The position numbers were made by a program, and so were the translations under genes. Of a stretch of DNA of 64,000 nucleotides, positions 18,697 through 28,100 are shown piece by piece. Source of the DNA: an uncultured Flaviramulus sp. (GTDB lineage: Bacteria; Bacteroidota; Bacteroidia; Flavobacteriales; Flavobacteriaceae); NCBI GenBank assembly GCA_947501105.1, contig CANMUP010000004.1:310001-374000 (forward strand), given 5' to 3'. The notes under the pieces were generated by a model. The model had not been told where the DNA came from and searched no databases. It was given only the letters and a program-made list of their open reading frames with translations. Position 1 is the first letter of the stretch. Each line of letters starts with the position of its first letter.

Positions 18697-19374
18697 TTAA
18701 ATCAAACTGTTCTCAGTTACTTTCTGTCCATCTAACATGCGAATAATACGATGACTGTATTTGGCATCGTGTTCGCTATGTGTTACCATTATTATGGTAG
18801 CGCCTTGATTATTTAATTCAGTTAATAATTCCATAACCTCATTACCATTACTACTATCTAAATTTCCTGTTGGCTCATCGGCAAGTATTAATTTTGGGTC
18901 ATTAACCACTGCTCTAGCAACGGCTACTCTTTGCTGTTGACCACCAGAAAGTTGTTGAGGGAAATGCTTGCGTCTATGCATAATCTGCATCTTTTCTAAT
19001 ACATCATGTACTTTCTTTTTGCGTTCTGCTTTTTTTACACCCGTATAAATTAATGGAAGCTCTACATTTTCAAATACTGTAAGTTGATCTATCAAATTAA
19101 AACTTTGAAATACAAACCCAATATTATGTTTACGGATGTTAGCCCTTTTACGTTCGTTGTAATTAATAACCTCTTCTCCATTAAAAATGAAACTTCCGCC
19201 ATCTGAATCGTCTAACATACCTAGTATATTAAGTAACGTAGATTTTCCGCATCCTGAAGGCCCCATAACTGCTATAAACTCGCCTTGTTTCACTTCAAAA
19301 GACAGTTTATTTAAAGCTATGGTTTGTAACTCCTCAGTTTTGTAATATTTTTCTAAATCTTTAATTTTAATCAT
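18697..19374 (-). CDS. ABC transporter ATPase, MacB/LolD type
   Basis: A 225-residue nucleotide-binding subunit with canonical motifs: Walker A GPSGCGKST (38-46), signature LSGGQQQRVAVARA, Walker B LILADEPTG, D-loop NLDS and switch histidine in VTHSE. It lies 12 bp after the adaptor gene and 62 bp before permease 7. As the canonical ATPase of the locus it may drive several of the seven permeases, since there are only two ATPase genes for them here. Confidence 0.95.
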   Translation of the reverse strand: MIKIKDLEKYYKTEELQTIALNKLSFEVKQGEFIAVMGPSGCGKSTLLNILGMLDDSDGGSFIFNGEEVINYNERKRANIRKHNIGFVFQSFNLIDQLTVFENVELPLIYTGVKKAERKKKVHDVLEKMQIMHRRKHFPQQLSGGQQQRVAVARAVVNDPKLILADEPTGNLDSSNGNEVMELLTELNNQGATIIMVTHSEHDAKYSHRIIRMLDGQKVTENSLI

Positions 19375-19386
19375 AATATGTGTTAG

Positions 19387-20634
19387 TTATTTTAATACCA
19401 ATTCTTGTTTATCGCCATAATTATCATAGCTAGATGTTATGACTTTATCTCCAGGTTGTAACCCTTCTAATACTTCGTAATATTCTGTATTTTTTGTTCC
19501 GAGGCGGATATCTACTTTGTAAGCTATTGTACCAGCTTCATTCAATTTAAAAATCCAATTACCTCCGGTTTGTTGAAAAAAGCCTCCTTTTGGAACAAGA
19601 ATCGCCTGCTTTTCTTCACTTAAAGCCAAACGAATTTGTAGAGATTGCCCACGGCGAACACCTTCTACTTTTTCTTCAAAAAGCATATCTACTTGAAATC
19701 GACCTCCCGTAACTTGAGTAAATACTTTCTTTATAATAAGACTGTATTCTTTACTGTTAAAAAGAAATGTACCACGTTGCCCTGTGTAGATTCTAGATAT
19801 ATAATGTTCATCAATATCAGCACGAACTTTAAATCCGCTTAAAACATCTAATTGTCCCAAACGTTCTCCTTTGTTTTTAGATTGTCCAATTTCGGCATCT
19901 AAAGATGTTAACTGACCATCAACTGGAGCTTTTACTACTAAATCCCCAACCTTTTTCCTCATTAATTTCAAAGCACTTTGGGTTCTAGAAAAAGAATTTT
20001 GAGCTTGATTAGTTTCCTGCTTAGTAGATATAGAATCTTGTCTTAAAATTTGTTGGGCAAGTTCCATCTGTTGCTTTTGGTAGTTATAATTGTTTTCTGA
20101 TTCTTGAAATTCTTGGCGCCCTATAGCTTTCTCATCAAACAGTTTTTTATTAAGTTGATAAACTCTATTGGCTTCAATAAGCGAATTCTCCACATCTGTC
20201 ATTCTAGTCAATTTATTAATGGTGTTTTGCCGTGCTGCATTTTGAGAAATCTGCATTTGTGTTAATAAATTATATACTGATGTTTCCTGATTTACTAAAC
20301 TCAATTCCAAATCGGTATTCGATAAACGAAGAATAGGCTCACCTTGTTTCATAATAGCTCCATCTTCAACAAAAAGCTCATCTACTCGACCACCTTCAAG
20401 AGCATCTAAATAAATTGTAGTAATTGGTAATACATTTCCAGAAACTGGTATGTTTTCTTGAAACACTCCTTCTTTAATCTCACTAATGGAAATTCGTTCT
20501 TTATCTACATTTAACTTAGAGTTTCCTCCTGTTGAAATAATCACAAAAGTGATTAATGAAATTAGAAGAACAATTCCTATGGCTATACTAATTTGTTTCT
20601 TATTAAATCGTTTCTTTTCTAAAGGGATATCCAT
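19387..20634 (-). CDS. Periplasmic adaptor (membrane-fusion protein), MacA/HlyD type
   Basis: A 415-residue adaptor with one N-terminal membrane anchor at about residues 15-35, a lipoyl-like half near 70-105 (YLDALEGGRVDELFVEDG), a long helical hairpin at about 110-225, the second lipoyl half (VKAPVDGQLTSLDAEIG) and beta-barrel/membrane-proximal domains to the end. Such adaptors bridge the inner-membrane permease and a TolC duct. It is the first gene of the minus-strand export operon, reading away from the two-component genes across a 205-bp divergent promoter region that carries a likely sigma-54 promoter. Confidence 0.94.
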   Translation of the reverse strand: MDIPLEKKRFNKKQISIAIGIVLLISLITFVIISTGGNSKLNVDKERISISEIKEGVFQENIPVSGNVLPITTIYLDALEGGRVDELFVEDGAIMKQGEPILRLSNTDLELSLVNQETSVYNLLTQMQISQNAARQNTINKLTRMTDVENSLIEANRVYQLNKKLFDEKAIGRQEFQESENNYNYQKQQMELAQQILRQDSISTKQETNQAQNSFSRTQSALKLMRKKVGDLVVKAPVDGQLTSLDAEIGQSKNKGERLGQLDVLSGFKVRADIDEHYISRIYTGQRGTFLFNSKEYSLIIKKVFTQVTGGRFQVDMLFEEKVEGVRRGQSLQIRLALSEEKQAILVPKGGFFQQTGGNWIFKLNEAGTIAYKVDIRLGTKNTEYYEVLEGLQPGDKVITSSYDNYGDKQELVLK

Positions 20635-20663
20635 ACAATAATAATATTTATAGTCATTATATA

Positions 20664-20678
20664 GTCATTACTGTGCCA
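20664..20678 (-). promoter_or_regulatory. Possible sigma-54 promoter of the export operon
   Basis: On the minus strand the sequence TGGCAC (20678-20673) matches the -24 element of sigma-54 promoters exactly. The -12 element expected 5 nt later reads TGAC rather than TTGC, so it matches at only two of four positions. The spacing to the adaptor ATG (20634) leaves a leader of about 20 nt. The adjacent NtrC-type regulator makes a sigma-54 promoter likely here. Confidence 0.45.
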
Positions 20679-20730
20679 CTCACATAAACCTCTTTAAATC
20701 AGCATATTAAAAATTAATTCCTAAATGAAG

Positions 20731-20770
20731 GTGTACGGAAATGATACAACTGTGTTCGCTTTCAAAACAC
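20731..20770. promoter_or_regulatory. Paired inverted repeats, likely enhancer for the NtrC-type regulator
   Basis: Two sites share one pattern, GTGTW-N9-WACAM: GTGTACGGAAATGATACAA at 20731-20749 and GTGTTCGCTTTCAAAACAC at 20752-20770. Each is an inverted repeat with a 9-bp spacer, and their centres lie 21 bp apart, two helical turns, so two dimers would sit on the same face of the DNA. They are about 50-95 bp upstream of the TGGCAC element and 70 bp upstream of the regulator gene. Confidence 0.65.
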
Positions 20771-20839
20771 TTTTAGTTGCTAAAATAATTGTAGATTAAT
20801 AATTTTTAATGCCCTCATTATTATTGTATTATTGTAATT

Positions 20840-22186
20840 ATGTTGTTAAAAAATGCAAACATATTAGTTGTAGATGATGATACCGATGTATTAACGGCTA
20901 TGAGGTTATTGTTAAAATCGAGAGTTAAAGACGTTGTTGTCGAGAAAAACCCTGGCAATATAATTTCTTTAATAAGAAAAACTAAATTCGATATTATTAT
21001 TCTAGACATGAATTTTAATGGGCTTATAAATACTGGTAATGAAGGTATTTATTGGCTTAACAAAATTAAAGAAATTGATAAAGCCGTTTCCATTATTCTA
21101 ATAACCGCTTATGGAGATTTAGATTTAGCAATACGATCTTTAAAAGAAGGAGCTTCAGATTTTTTGGTTAAACCTTGGGAAAATACCAAGCTCATAGAGT
21201 CAATTACAGATATTTTAAATAAGAAAAAATCAAACACATCTAAAAAGGCAGACGCTTCAATTACAAGACATGAAATTTTGGGCGAAAGTCATGCTATGAC
21301 CGATGTTTTTTTGAAGATAAAGAAAATTGCTCCTACCGATGCTAATATACTAATACTAGGTGAAAACGGAACAGGCAAAGACCTAATCGCTAAAGCTATA
21401 CATGACAATTCGTTACGAAAAAACAACCCTTTCATTAAAGTCGATGTCGGGTCGTTAACCGCAACATTATTTGAAAGTGAATTATTTGGATACAAAAAAG
21501 GCGCTTTTACAGATGCAAAAAATGACAGACCTGGAAGGTTTGAATCTGCCGATGGTGGCACATTATTTTTAGACGAAATTGGAAATATAAGTTTGCAACA
21601 ACAAGCAAAACTCTTAACGGTTTTACAAAATAGAAAAGTGACGCCTCTAGGCTCTAATAAAGCTATAGATATTGATATTCGGCTTATTTGTGCAACCAAT
21701 TTAGATATTGAATTTCTTGCAGATGAAGCTAATTTTAGAAAAGATCTTATTTATAGAATTAATACTGTTGAAATTATTGTCCCGCCACTTAGAAATCGTG
21801 ATAAAGATGTTATTTTACTAGCTAAGCATTTTATTAATGTTTATGCCGAAAAGTATTTAAAATCTAGCTTTAAACTAGATGATGGCTTTATCGAAAAGCT
21901 AAGAAGTTATTATTTTCCTGGTAATGTTCGCGAATTACAATATGCTTTGGAAAGAGCAGTGATTATGGCAGATAGCGATTGTTTATACAAAGAAGATTTG
22001 GTGTTTTCTCCAATAGAAAAACGGGGTAAAAATATTGGCACCTCAGATTTAAAACTAGAAACCATAGAAAAGAATGCCATTTTAAAAGTTATTGAGAAAA
22101 ATAATGGTAATATTTCTAAATCTGCTAAAGAATTGGGTATTACACGAACGGCACTTTATAGAAGATTAAATAAGTATGGCCTATAG
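20840..22186 (+). CDS. Sigma-54-dependent response regulator, NtrC family
   Basis: A 448-residue activator. The receiver domain (about 1-120) has acidic pocket D12-D14 and phospho-acceptor D56 in IIILDMNF. The AAA+ domain has Walker A GENGTGKD near residue 173, the sigma-54 contact loop as GAFTDA (third-from-last G of the classical GAFTGA replaced by D) near 223, and Walker B in GGTLFLDEIG. A Fis-type helix-turn-helix closes the protein (NISKSAKELGITRTALYRRL). It overlaps the kinase gene by 11 nt and is divergent from the export operon, which it most likely activates. Confidence 0.96.
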   Translation: MLLKNANILVVDDDTDVLTAMRLLLKSRVKDVVVEKNPGNIISLIRKTKFDIIILDMNFNGLINTGNEGIYWLNKIKEIDKAVSIILITAYGDLDLAIRSLKEGASDFLVKPWENTKLIESITDILNKKKSNTSKKADASITRHEILGESHAMTDVFLKIKKIAPTDANILILGENGTGKDLIAKAIHDNSLRKNNPFIKVDVGSLTATLFESELFGYKKGAFTDAKNDRPGRFESADGGTLFLDEIGNISLQQQAKLLTVLQNRKVTPLGSNKAIDIDIRLICATNLDIEFLADEANFRKDLIYRINTVEIIVPPLRNRDKDVILLAKHFINVYAEKYLKSSFKLDDGFIEKLRSYYFPGNVRELQYALERAVIMADSDCLYKEDLVFSPIEKRGKNIGTSDLKLETIEKNAILKVIEKNNGNISKSAKELGITRTALYRRLNKYGL

Positions 22187-23552
22187 AAAATACAAATTAG
22201 CTCTTACATTAAGAGTTATTGCTCTATTTTTTTCGCTAACAGTTTTAGCGTTTGCAATTACCTATTTAGATTTTCAAACCAATTTACAACTTAGCATTGC
22301 TATACTCGCTCCCTTTTTAATCATATTATATTATTCCTTTAGAGGATTATACAAGTTTATATTTAGACGATTTTATGAAATGGACGATTTTTTCGAATCG
22401 GTAAAATATCGAGATTTTTCACGCTGGTTTAATGAAAAATCTGGATCGGAGGATATTAAAGAACTTCGTAAAGGTTTTAATGAAGTTAACAAAACTATAC
22501 ACGAAATAAATAAAGAGAAGGAAGCGCAACATTTATATCTAAAAAAAATACTAGAATTAATTAATACGGGAATAATTGCTTACAATATAGAATCTGGCAA
22601 AGTTTTATGGATTAACGATGCTTTTAAAAAAACCTTAAGTGTTCCTTCACTTAAAAATATACAGTTCATTGAAAAAAGAAGCCCTAAACTTTATAGTACA
22701 GTTTTTACAAAAAATCATGCTGTTGAGGATAGCATAACCGTAACTATTGAGAACGAAAAAACAAAACTTTTAATAGCTAGTTCTGTTTTCCAAATAAAGG
22801 AGGTTTCATATAAACTCATTGTTTTGCAAAATATAGAAAGTACGTTAACCCAAAACGAAACCGAGGCATGGAAAAAACTTTTGAGTGTTATGACACATGA
22901 AATCATGAACTCAATTGCTCCAATATCGTCGTTAGCAGAAACGTTACAGACCAAAGTTCAGCAATCTATAAACGATCCCAGCGAGCATCAAATTGATATG
23001 AACGATTTAGATACTGGGATTGAAAGTATTAAAAAAAGAAGTGAAGGCTTATTAAAATTTGCTAAAACATACAGAAGTTTAAATAAAATAACCAAACTTA
23101 ATTTAAGCAAAATATTGGTTATAGAACTGTTTGAAAACATTAAAACCTTAATGCTTCCCTCGCTCGAAAATAAAAACATTGAGTTACATTTCGAAATTGA
23201 AAATCCAAATCTTGAAATAGAAATGGATACGTATTTAATTGAACAAGTATTAATTAATTTAATACTTAATGCTGTTGAAGCTTGTAAAGAAGTTAAGCAT
23301 CCTAAAATTATTTTATCTGCTCAAAAAAACATTAATGGCCAATCTATCATTAAAATAAGAGACAACGGTAAAGGTATTCCAAATGAAATAATAGAAGATA
23401 TTTTTGTTCCATTTTTTAGTACAAAAAAATCTGGTAGCGGTATAGGTTTAAGCCTGTGCAAACAAATTATGCTTCTTCATAAAAGCAAAATTCAAGTAAA
23501 AAGCGTAGAAAATAAGGGCACAATTATAAGCTTAATATTTTATTCTGTTTAA
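22176..23552 (+). CDS. Membrane sensor histidine kinase
   Basis: A 458-residue kinase. Two hydrophobic segments occupy about residues 12-52 with almost no periplasmic loop, so it probably senses a signal in or at the membrane. A PAS-like region lies at about 115-215, followed by the H-box VMTHEIMNSIAPIS with the histidine near residue 240, the N-box LILNAVEACK, and G-boxes DNGKGIP and GSGIGLSLC. It overlaps the regulator gene by 11 nt, so the two form one operon. Its 3' end overlaps the truncated primase-like gene on the other strand by 29 nt. Confidence 0.95.
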   Translation: MAYRKYKLALTLRVIALFFSLTVLAFAITYLDFQTNLQLSIAILAPFLIILYYSFRGLYKFIFRRFYEMDDFFESVKYRDFSRWFNEKSGSEDIKELRKGFNEVNKTIHEINKEKEAQHLYLKKILELINTGIIAYNIESGKVLWINDAFKKTLSVPSLKNIQFIEKRSPKLYSTVFTKNHAVEDSITVTIENEKTKLLIASSVFQIKEVSYKLIVLQNIESTLTQNETEAWKKLLSVMTHEIMNSIAPISSLAETLQTKVQQSINDPSEHQIDMNDLDTGIESIKKRSEGLLKFAKTYRSLNKITKLNLSKILVIELFENIKTLMLPSLENKNIELHFEIENPNLEIEMDTYLIEQVLINLILNAVEACKEVKHPKIILSAQKNINGQSIIKIRDNGKGIPNEIIEDIFVPFFSTKKSGSGIGLSLCKQIMLLHKSKIQVKSVENKGTIISLIFYSV

Positions 23553-23898
23553 AATAATAATCTTCAAATTTTAATGGTATAAAAAAAGCCTCATCTAGCG
23601 TGCCGCCGTCTAGTTCTTCGAACCATTGGAGCGCTGCTGAAACAGAATATTCTTTGCCTTGGGATTTTAAATATTGCTGAGCAAACCAAATCAGATCCCC
23701 ACCTTTCTCGGTGTCTCCAAAGTCTTTATAAATATCATTAGCTGTATCTATGTGAAAACTGGGGTCTTTCTCCCTTGTACGAAAAGGTGAACAATACCAC
23801 AAATCATAACCTTTTGATTTCTTTTGGTCTGGATAATGACCTAACGAATCTAGGAGGCTTTGCAGCGTGAATTTTTCTTTGGCTTGTTTGATATTCAT
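23524..23898 (-). pseudogene. Truncated CHC2 zinc-finger primase-like protein
   Basis: A 124-codon frame starting MNIKQAKEKFTLQSLLDSLG. Residues 30-100 (YCSPFRTREKDPSFHID, then YKDFGDTEKGGDLIWFAQQYL) match the N-terminal zinc-finger-like domain of DnaG-related CHC2 proteins found on Bacteroidota mobile elements. Full-length members continue into a Toprim domain of about 200 residues; here the frame ends just after the first domain, and its last residues are read from the complement of the kinase gene. It is therefore a broken copy. A second, more decayed copy of its first codons and upstream region lies at 34330-34515 in the same orientation. Confidence 0.7.
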
Positions 23899-24000
23899 GG
23901 TAGCACTTTCCTTTTAAACAAATACTCTCATTTTAAAGCACCCAACTACATTACCTCAATACAGTTTATCCAGCTATTAGTTTATTATAATGGATGAACA

Positions 24001-24032
24001 AAAAAGAGCGTCAATCTCTTGAAACTCTTTTT
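24001..24032 (-). terminator. Rho-independent terminator closing the toxin operon
   Basis: An inverted repeat with arms AAAAAGAG and CTCTTTTT, an inner pair TCAA/TTGA and a GAGA loop. Read on the minus strand it ends in a run of T, and it is T-rich on the other side too, so it may be bidirectional. It lies immediately after the last decayed immunity-type gene. Confidence 0.7.
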
Positions 24033-24035
24033 AAT

Positions 24036-24233
24036 TCAAAATTGCCCATAATCGTTAACAAAATATTGATTAAATCCTACATTTAATACTTCCTCATCTA
24101 AAACTCCAATCATGTAGGTTATTTTTTCCTTTTCTGGGAAATTGATGACATAATCATACCTCTTGGTACTTTAAACCATTCCTCTTGAAAATTTCTAACG
24201 CATTTTCATAAAAAAATCTAGGATGTCACAATC
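24036..24233 (-). pseudogene. Remnant of a probable DUF4375 (DMP19-like) protein
   Basis: Translated on the minus strand, one frame gives FFYENALEIFKRNGLKYQEV before a stop, and the next frame continues YDYVINFPEKEKITYMIGVL, then DEEVLNVGFNQYFVNDYGQF and a TGA. Together the two frames read as one protein segment broken by a frameshift. The motif L-N-x-G-F-x-Q-Y-F-x-N is characteristic of the DUF4375 family as I remember it. There is no intact start, and the C-terminus is missing. It follows the SMI1/KNR4 remnant directly, suggesting a decayed string of immunity-type genes behind the RHS toxin. Confidence 0.55.
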
Positions 24234-24265
24234 TTTAAACAAAATAACAGTTACTATTTAAAGTT

Positions 24266-24648
24266 TTAATCATCAATGTTATTGTTTTTTATCTTATTTA
24301 AAAATTCGTTGAAATCATCACACAAAAAAAAGCTTCCTCATTTGACATTCCAATAAAGGGAAATGTATACATTTTGCCTGATGATTTTTGAACAGCATAA
24401 GCAGTTTCTCCGCCATCAGAGCCAATTATGAAAAAATCAGAGGCAAAAGAACTCACATCATGAGCTAAATTCAAATCAAACAAATCAGTTAAAGGTCACA
24501 AAAGGACATAATTTTCTTCATTAGTAATCTCTGCTCCATTAGAGTCTCTTAAAAATTCTAAATAACCAATAGGAAGCGTAAAATCCATTTTGTTAAAAAA
24601 AATTTCAATATCTCCTTTTGATGGAGCAAGTTCTTTATTTATGGACAT
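24266..24648 (-). pseudogene. SMI1/KNR4 (SUKH) family immunity-type gene, inactivated
   Basis: From the ATG at 24648 the frame reads MSINKELAPSKGDIEIFF, then IGYLEFLRDSNGAEI and ENYVLL before an in-frame TGA at codon 51 (24498-24496). It resumes in the same frame with PLTDLFDLN, IIGSDGGETAYAVQKSSGK and FPFIGMSNEEAFF. Family members have a tryptophan at the stop position (VLWPLTDL-like), so TGG to TGA is the simplest lesion. After the run of T at about 24323-24330 the frame shifts; the shifted frame continues DDFNEFLNKIKNNNIDD and then stops. SMI1/KNR4 proteins commonly serve as immunity proteins of polymorphic toxins. Two independent lesions show that it is dead. Confidence 0.75.
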
Positions 24649-24761
24649 AAAATTATTCTTCAATTTAATCACCCAGTTTAAAACTATTAAGCTTTATTTA
24701 AATACAATCAATGCCCCATTTTTGCGAGGCTTTTTATTGCTAAGTTAACTCTAGCCTTTCA

Positions 24762-25139
24762 TCACGGCAATTTTCTATTTACCCTTCTTGGCGGTTTCTG
24801 AAGTTTTATCAATTCAAAATTTCCATTTTCTAAGGATTTTATCCCAACAACATCGCCTATTTTAAAATTACTTATTTGTTCTATATAATCTTCAATAGTA
24901 TTCAATAAACCATCTACAGATTTAATTTTTTTACCAGAATCTACAATTCTTGCAAAAACATCATTTTTTGATATTTCCATACCAATAAAAGCAACCCTTC
25001 CTATGTTCCATTCTTTATTAGTGTCAATTTCTAAAAAAGAATTTACTCCTTCTTCATCTATGTTGGGACATAAAAATCCTTTAATCTTTTTTCTAGGATT
25101 ATTTAAATCAAACGGAGCTAATACTTTCTTTGTTTTCAT
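24762..25139 (-). CDS. Probable immunity protein of the RHS toxin
   Basis: A 125-residue protein if started at the ATG at 25139, 2 bp after the toxin stop; an upstream in-frame codon at 25154 would overlap the toxin and is less likely. It has no signal peptide or membrane helix and looks cytosolic and soluble (for example IGRVAFIGMEIS and FKIGDVVGIKSLENGNFELI). I do not recognise the family. Its position directly after the toxin C-terminus is the standard place for the cognate immunity gene, and it is the only intact candidate. The function is inferred from position only. Confidence 0.6.
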   Translation of the reverse strand: MKTKKVLAPFDLNNPRKKIKGFLCPNIDEEGVNSFLEIDTNKEWNIGRVAFIGMEISKNDVFARIVDSGKKIKSVDGLLNTIEDYIEQISNFKIGDVVGIKSLENGNFELIKLQKPPRRVNRKLP

Positions 25140-25141
25140 AA

Positions 25142-28100
25142 TTAATTTCTCCATGGAGCATAGTGATAATGGTGAATATTGATATGAAAATCAATATCTA
25201 ATAATCTCATATTTGCAGGAATGTCTTTTCCTCCAATGGAAAGAGGTATTATATGGTCAACATGGTACCCCGGAGGCACTTTACCTTTTCTTAACCATTG
25301 ATTCATCCATTTTGGATACATTCCTGAACTAGAAGCATTTTTCAAAAATAGTGATTTTTGTGCTTGACTTCTAATTGTTCCTGTAACAATGTTATTAGCT
25401 TGCTTATATACAGACCAAGCCGATCCAGCTTCTGCTCTAGAAGCAAACTGGCCAGCTGTCATTTTTTGAAACCCATTCCAGGTGCTAGCCGTAACACTTC
25501 TTCTAGCAATAAGACCTCCTACTCCTTTAAGAGCTCCAAAAGATAGAGCAGTAGTAGCAATATCTAAAGTGCCTTCACCTCCAGAATAACCATTTATAAC
25601 TCCTGCTTCATAGTAATTACCATCAATAAAGTTAGAAAAAGCTGCATAGCCATTTTTCATTTGCCTAAAAGTATTCCCCCAACTCATCTCATAAATACCT
25701 TTGAGGGGTCCGTAAACTGGGATCATATTTTTCCAGCCACCTTTATCAATAAAATTGTTTTTCCATGTACCAAATGGATCATTCCATGCATTAGAAATAC
25801 CATTAGAGAGGCCATTTCCAAGATTACTCCAAAATGATTTATAACCTACACCATAACCATCGAAATAACTGCTTAATGCTCCATTAGGCAACCCAAAATT
25901 AAAAGCAGGGTTTGGTTTACCCGGAGGTTGTATAGAAGCATTTCTAGAACCATCTAACATGTAATATTGTGATGGTATAGCAGCATTCTGATTACCACCA
26001 TTATTACCACCATAATTAGGTGGATCATGGCTTCCAAAAATAGCATTTCCTAACCATATTAAACCGCCCAAAATACTTCCAAAGAAGCCTCCGCCTTCTC
26101 CTCCAAATAATTCTCCAGTTGGGTCTGTATACATCAGCGGATTATTCAACACATAGCCATAACGATTATAGTTTTGGGTGTTAAATGGTTCTTGTATGTA
26201 ATTATCTGGTGATAAGAATCTACCTAATTGAGCATCGTACATACGCCCATTCATGTGGATTAGGGACACTTCAAAGAAATGTTCATGCCCCGTATAGCCT
26301 CTATCCAATAGACTTGTATGACTAAAAATTGTGCCATTAGCGCTGTCAGAGAACTTATCTACCGATCCCCAGGCTCCAAACTGTCGCTCTTCAATAACAT
26401 CACCATCGGTATCAGTAATAGCTAAGATACTCCCCAGATAATCTCTATGTAAATAATGGTACTCATCAATAGCTCCTGTACCTGTTGTTTTAATATGAGC
26501 AATAGGTGCGGAATAGGCATCTCCACTTACATAAGTAATAATTTTAGTGCTGCCCGTTTGGGTATCTTCAACGATTTCTGTACCAGTAATTACTGAATAA
26601 TGTTTACGGTAACGCCTCAACAATTTGTCAGCATTGTCTCCACCATAATACGCATGGCTTCGGTTCATCATCAGACCATATTCAAAGCTTACCCGACCAT
26701 ATCCCGTTTCGTGAATATCAATAGGCTTTTTAAAGGCATTGTAACTAATCTGTTGTGTAGGGTGTTGCTGAAAATAGGTTTCCCCAGTTGCATTGGGTGT
26801 GATCTCTTTTAAACGATATTTGCTTGTATTATCATAAACATAATCTCCTAGATCTGTATTATTGGTAATACGCCCACGGGTATCATAACTCATGGTTTTT
26901 GTCACAGCACCTCCAATAGTCGTTAAACGATCCAGATTGTCATAACTAAAGTTTTCCTGATGGTTAAAGCCAACATTATTCCTACTAGTTAAGGTACCTC
27001 GCTGCTGGTTGAAGCTATAGGTAGTATGTAATGCTACCGTTGGTGTAGGATTCGATCCTGTTTCCTTATCTTCTATTTTAGTGATATAACCATAAGTGTC
27101 ATAGGTTTTTGTTTTGGCCATACCATTTCCTAAGTTAATAGTAAGGGCTTGCCCTCTGGCATTTATGGCATCGAGTTCCCAAAGTTTATCAGGCGTTCCA
27201 TCGTTCCATATTTCTGATAGGATACCCGAAGCATCATACTCGTTACGCGTGGTAATGGTACTGGAAACGGCATTACTCAGGTTTTTGCCTATCTGTGTTT
27301 CTTTATGTACTCTACCGTAAGTATCATAGGTATATTGCAATTCAAACTCTGCTAATCCTGTGTTCTCTTTTATGGTACTTGGGCGTTTATAACTATCATA
27401 GGTATATTGGTAACTATAGGTTCTAGTGTTTGTATTATCCTGCCCTGTAATAGCTGTTATGAGTTTTGTAGTATTGTCATACTGATAGGTGAGGACATGA
27501 TCTGTTAAATCCCCTGACATGGTTTTTGATGTTGGTTTTCCATAGGAGTCATACACATAAGTAGTAGTTCCTTTTGGAGAAGTTTCTGTTAACAGTTCGC
27601 CATAATTATTATAGCTATAAGTATAATTTCCTGCTGCCGGATCGTTAAGACTAACTTTTCTCCCCCAACCATCTATGGTGGTACTCACTACATTACCATC
27701 GTAATCAGCGGTCTTTACACTACCGTTTGCATAATGGGTATAATTAATGGTACCCCCTGGGTCTTGTACGCTCACTACATTACCTAAAGCATTTACAGTC
27801 GTAGTGACTGTCTTAGTGCCATCATTTACTGTGGATGTTAAATTGGAATAACTTGTACTAATGGTTTTTCCGTTAAATAATGCTTGAGAGATAACGCGTC
27901 CATATTGGTCGTAAGCAATCGTATTCCATTGGGATGCACCACCTGTATAGGGTTCACTTTCTTTAGTTTTTCTTCCTATGGCATCATATTCAAAACTTTT
28001 GTATACCCATTGGTTATCCAAGCTCAATGCTCCACTTTTAATAACCCAACCAAAAGCATTATATAAAATTTCATCTTTAGCACCTGTGGCATAGTCGGTA

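Noticed and set aside
21289-21699. Minus-strand 136-codon frame inside the response regulator
   Set aside because: It is the antisense of the AAA+ domain, with low-complexity composition and no promoter.
24266-24648. TGA read as tryptophan in the SMI1/KNR4 gene
   Set aside because: Other genes in the window use TGA as a stop (for example crtI), and a second frameshift breaks the same gene, so decay is simpler.
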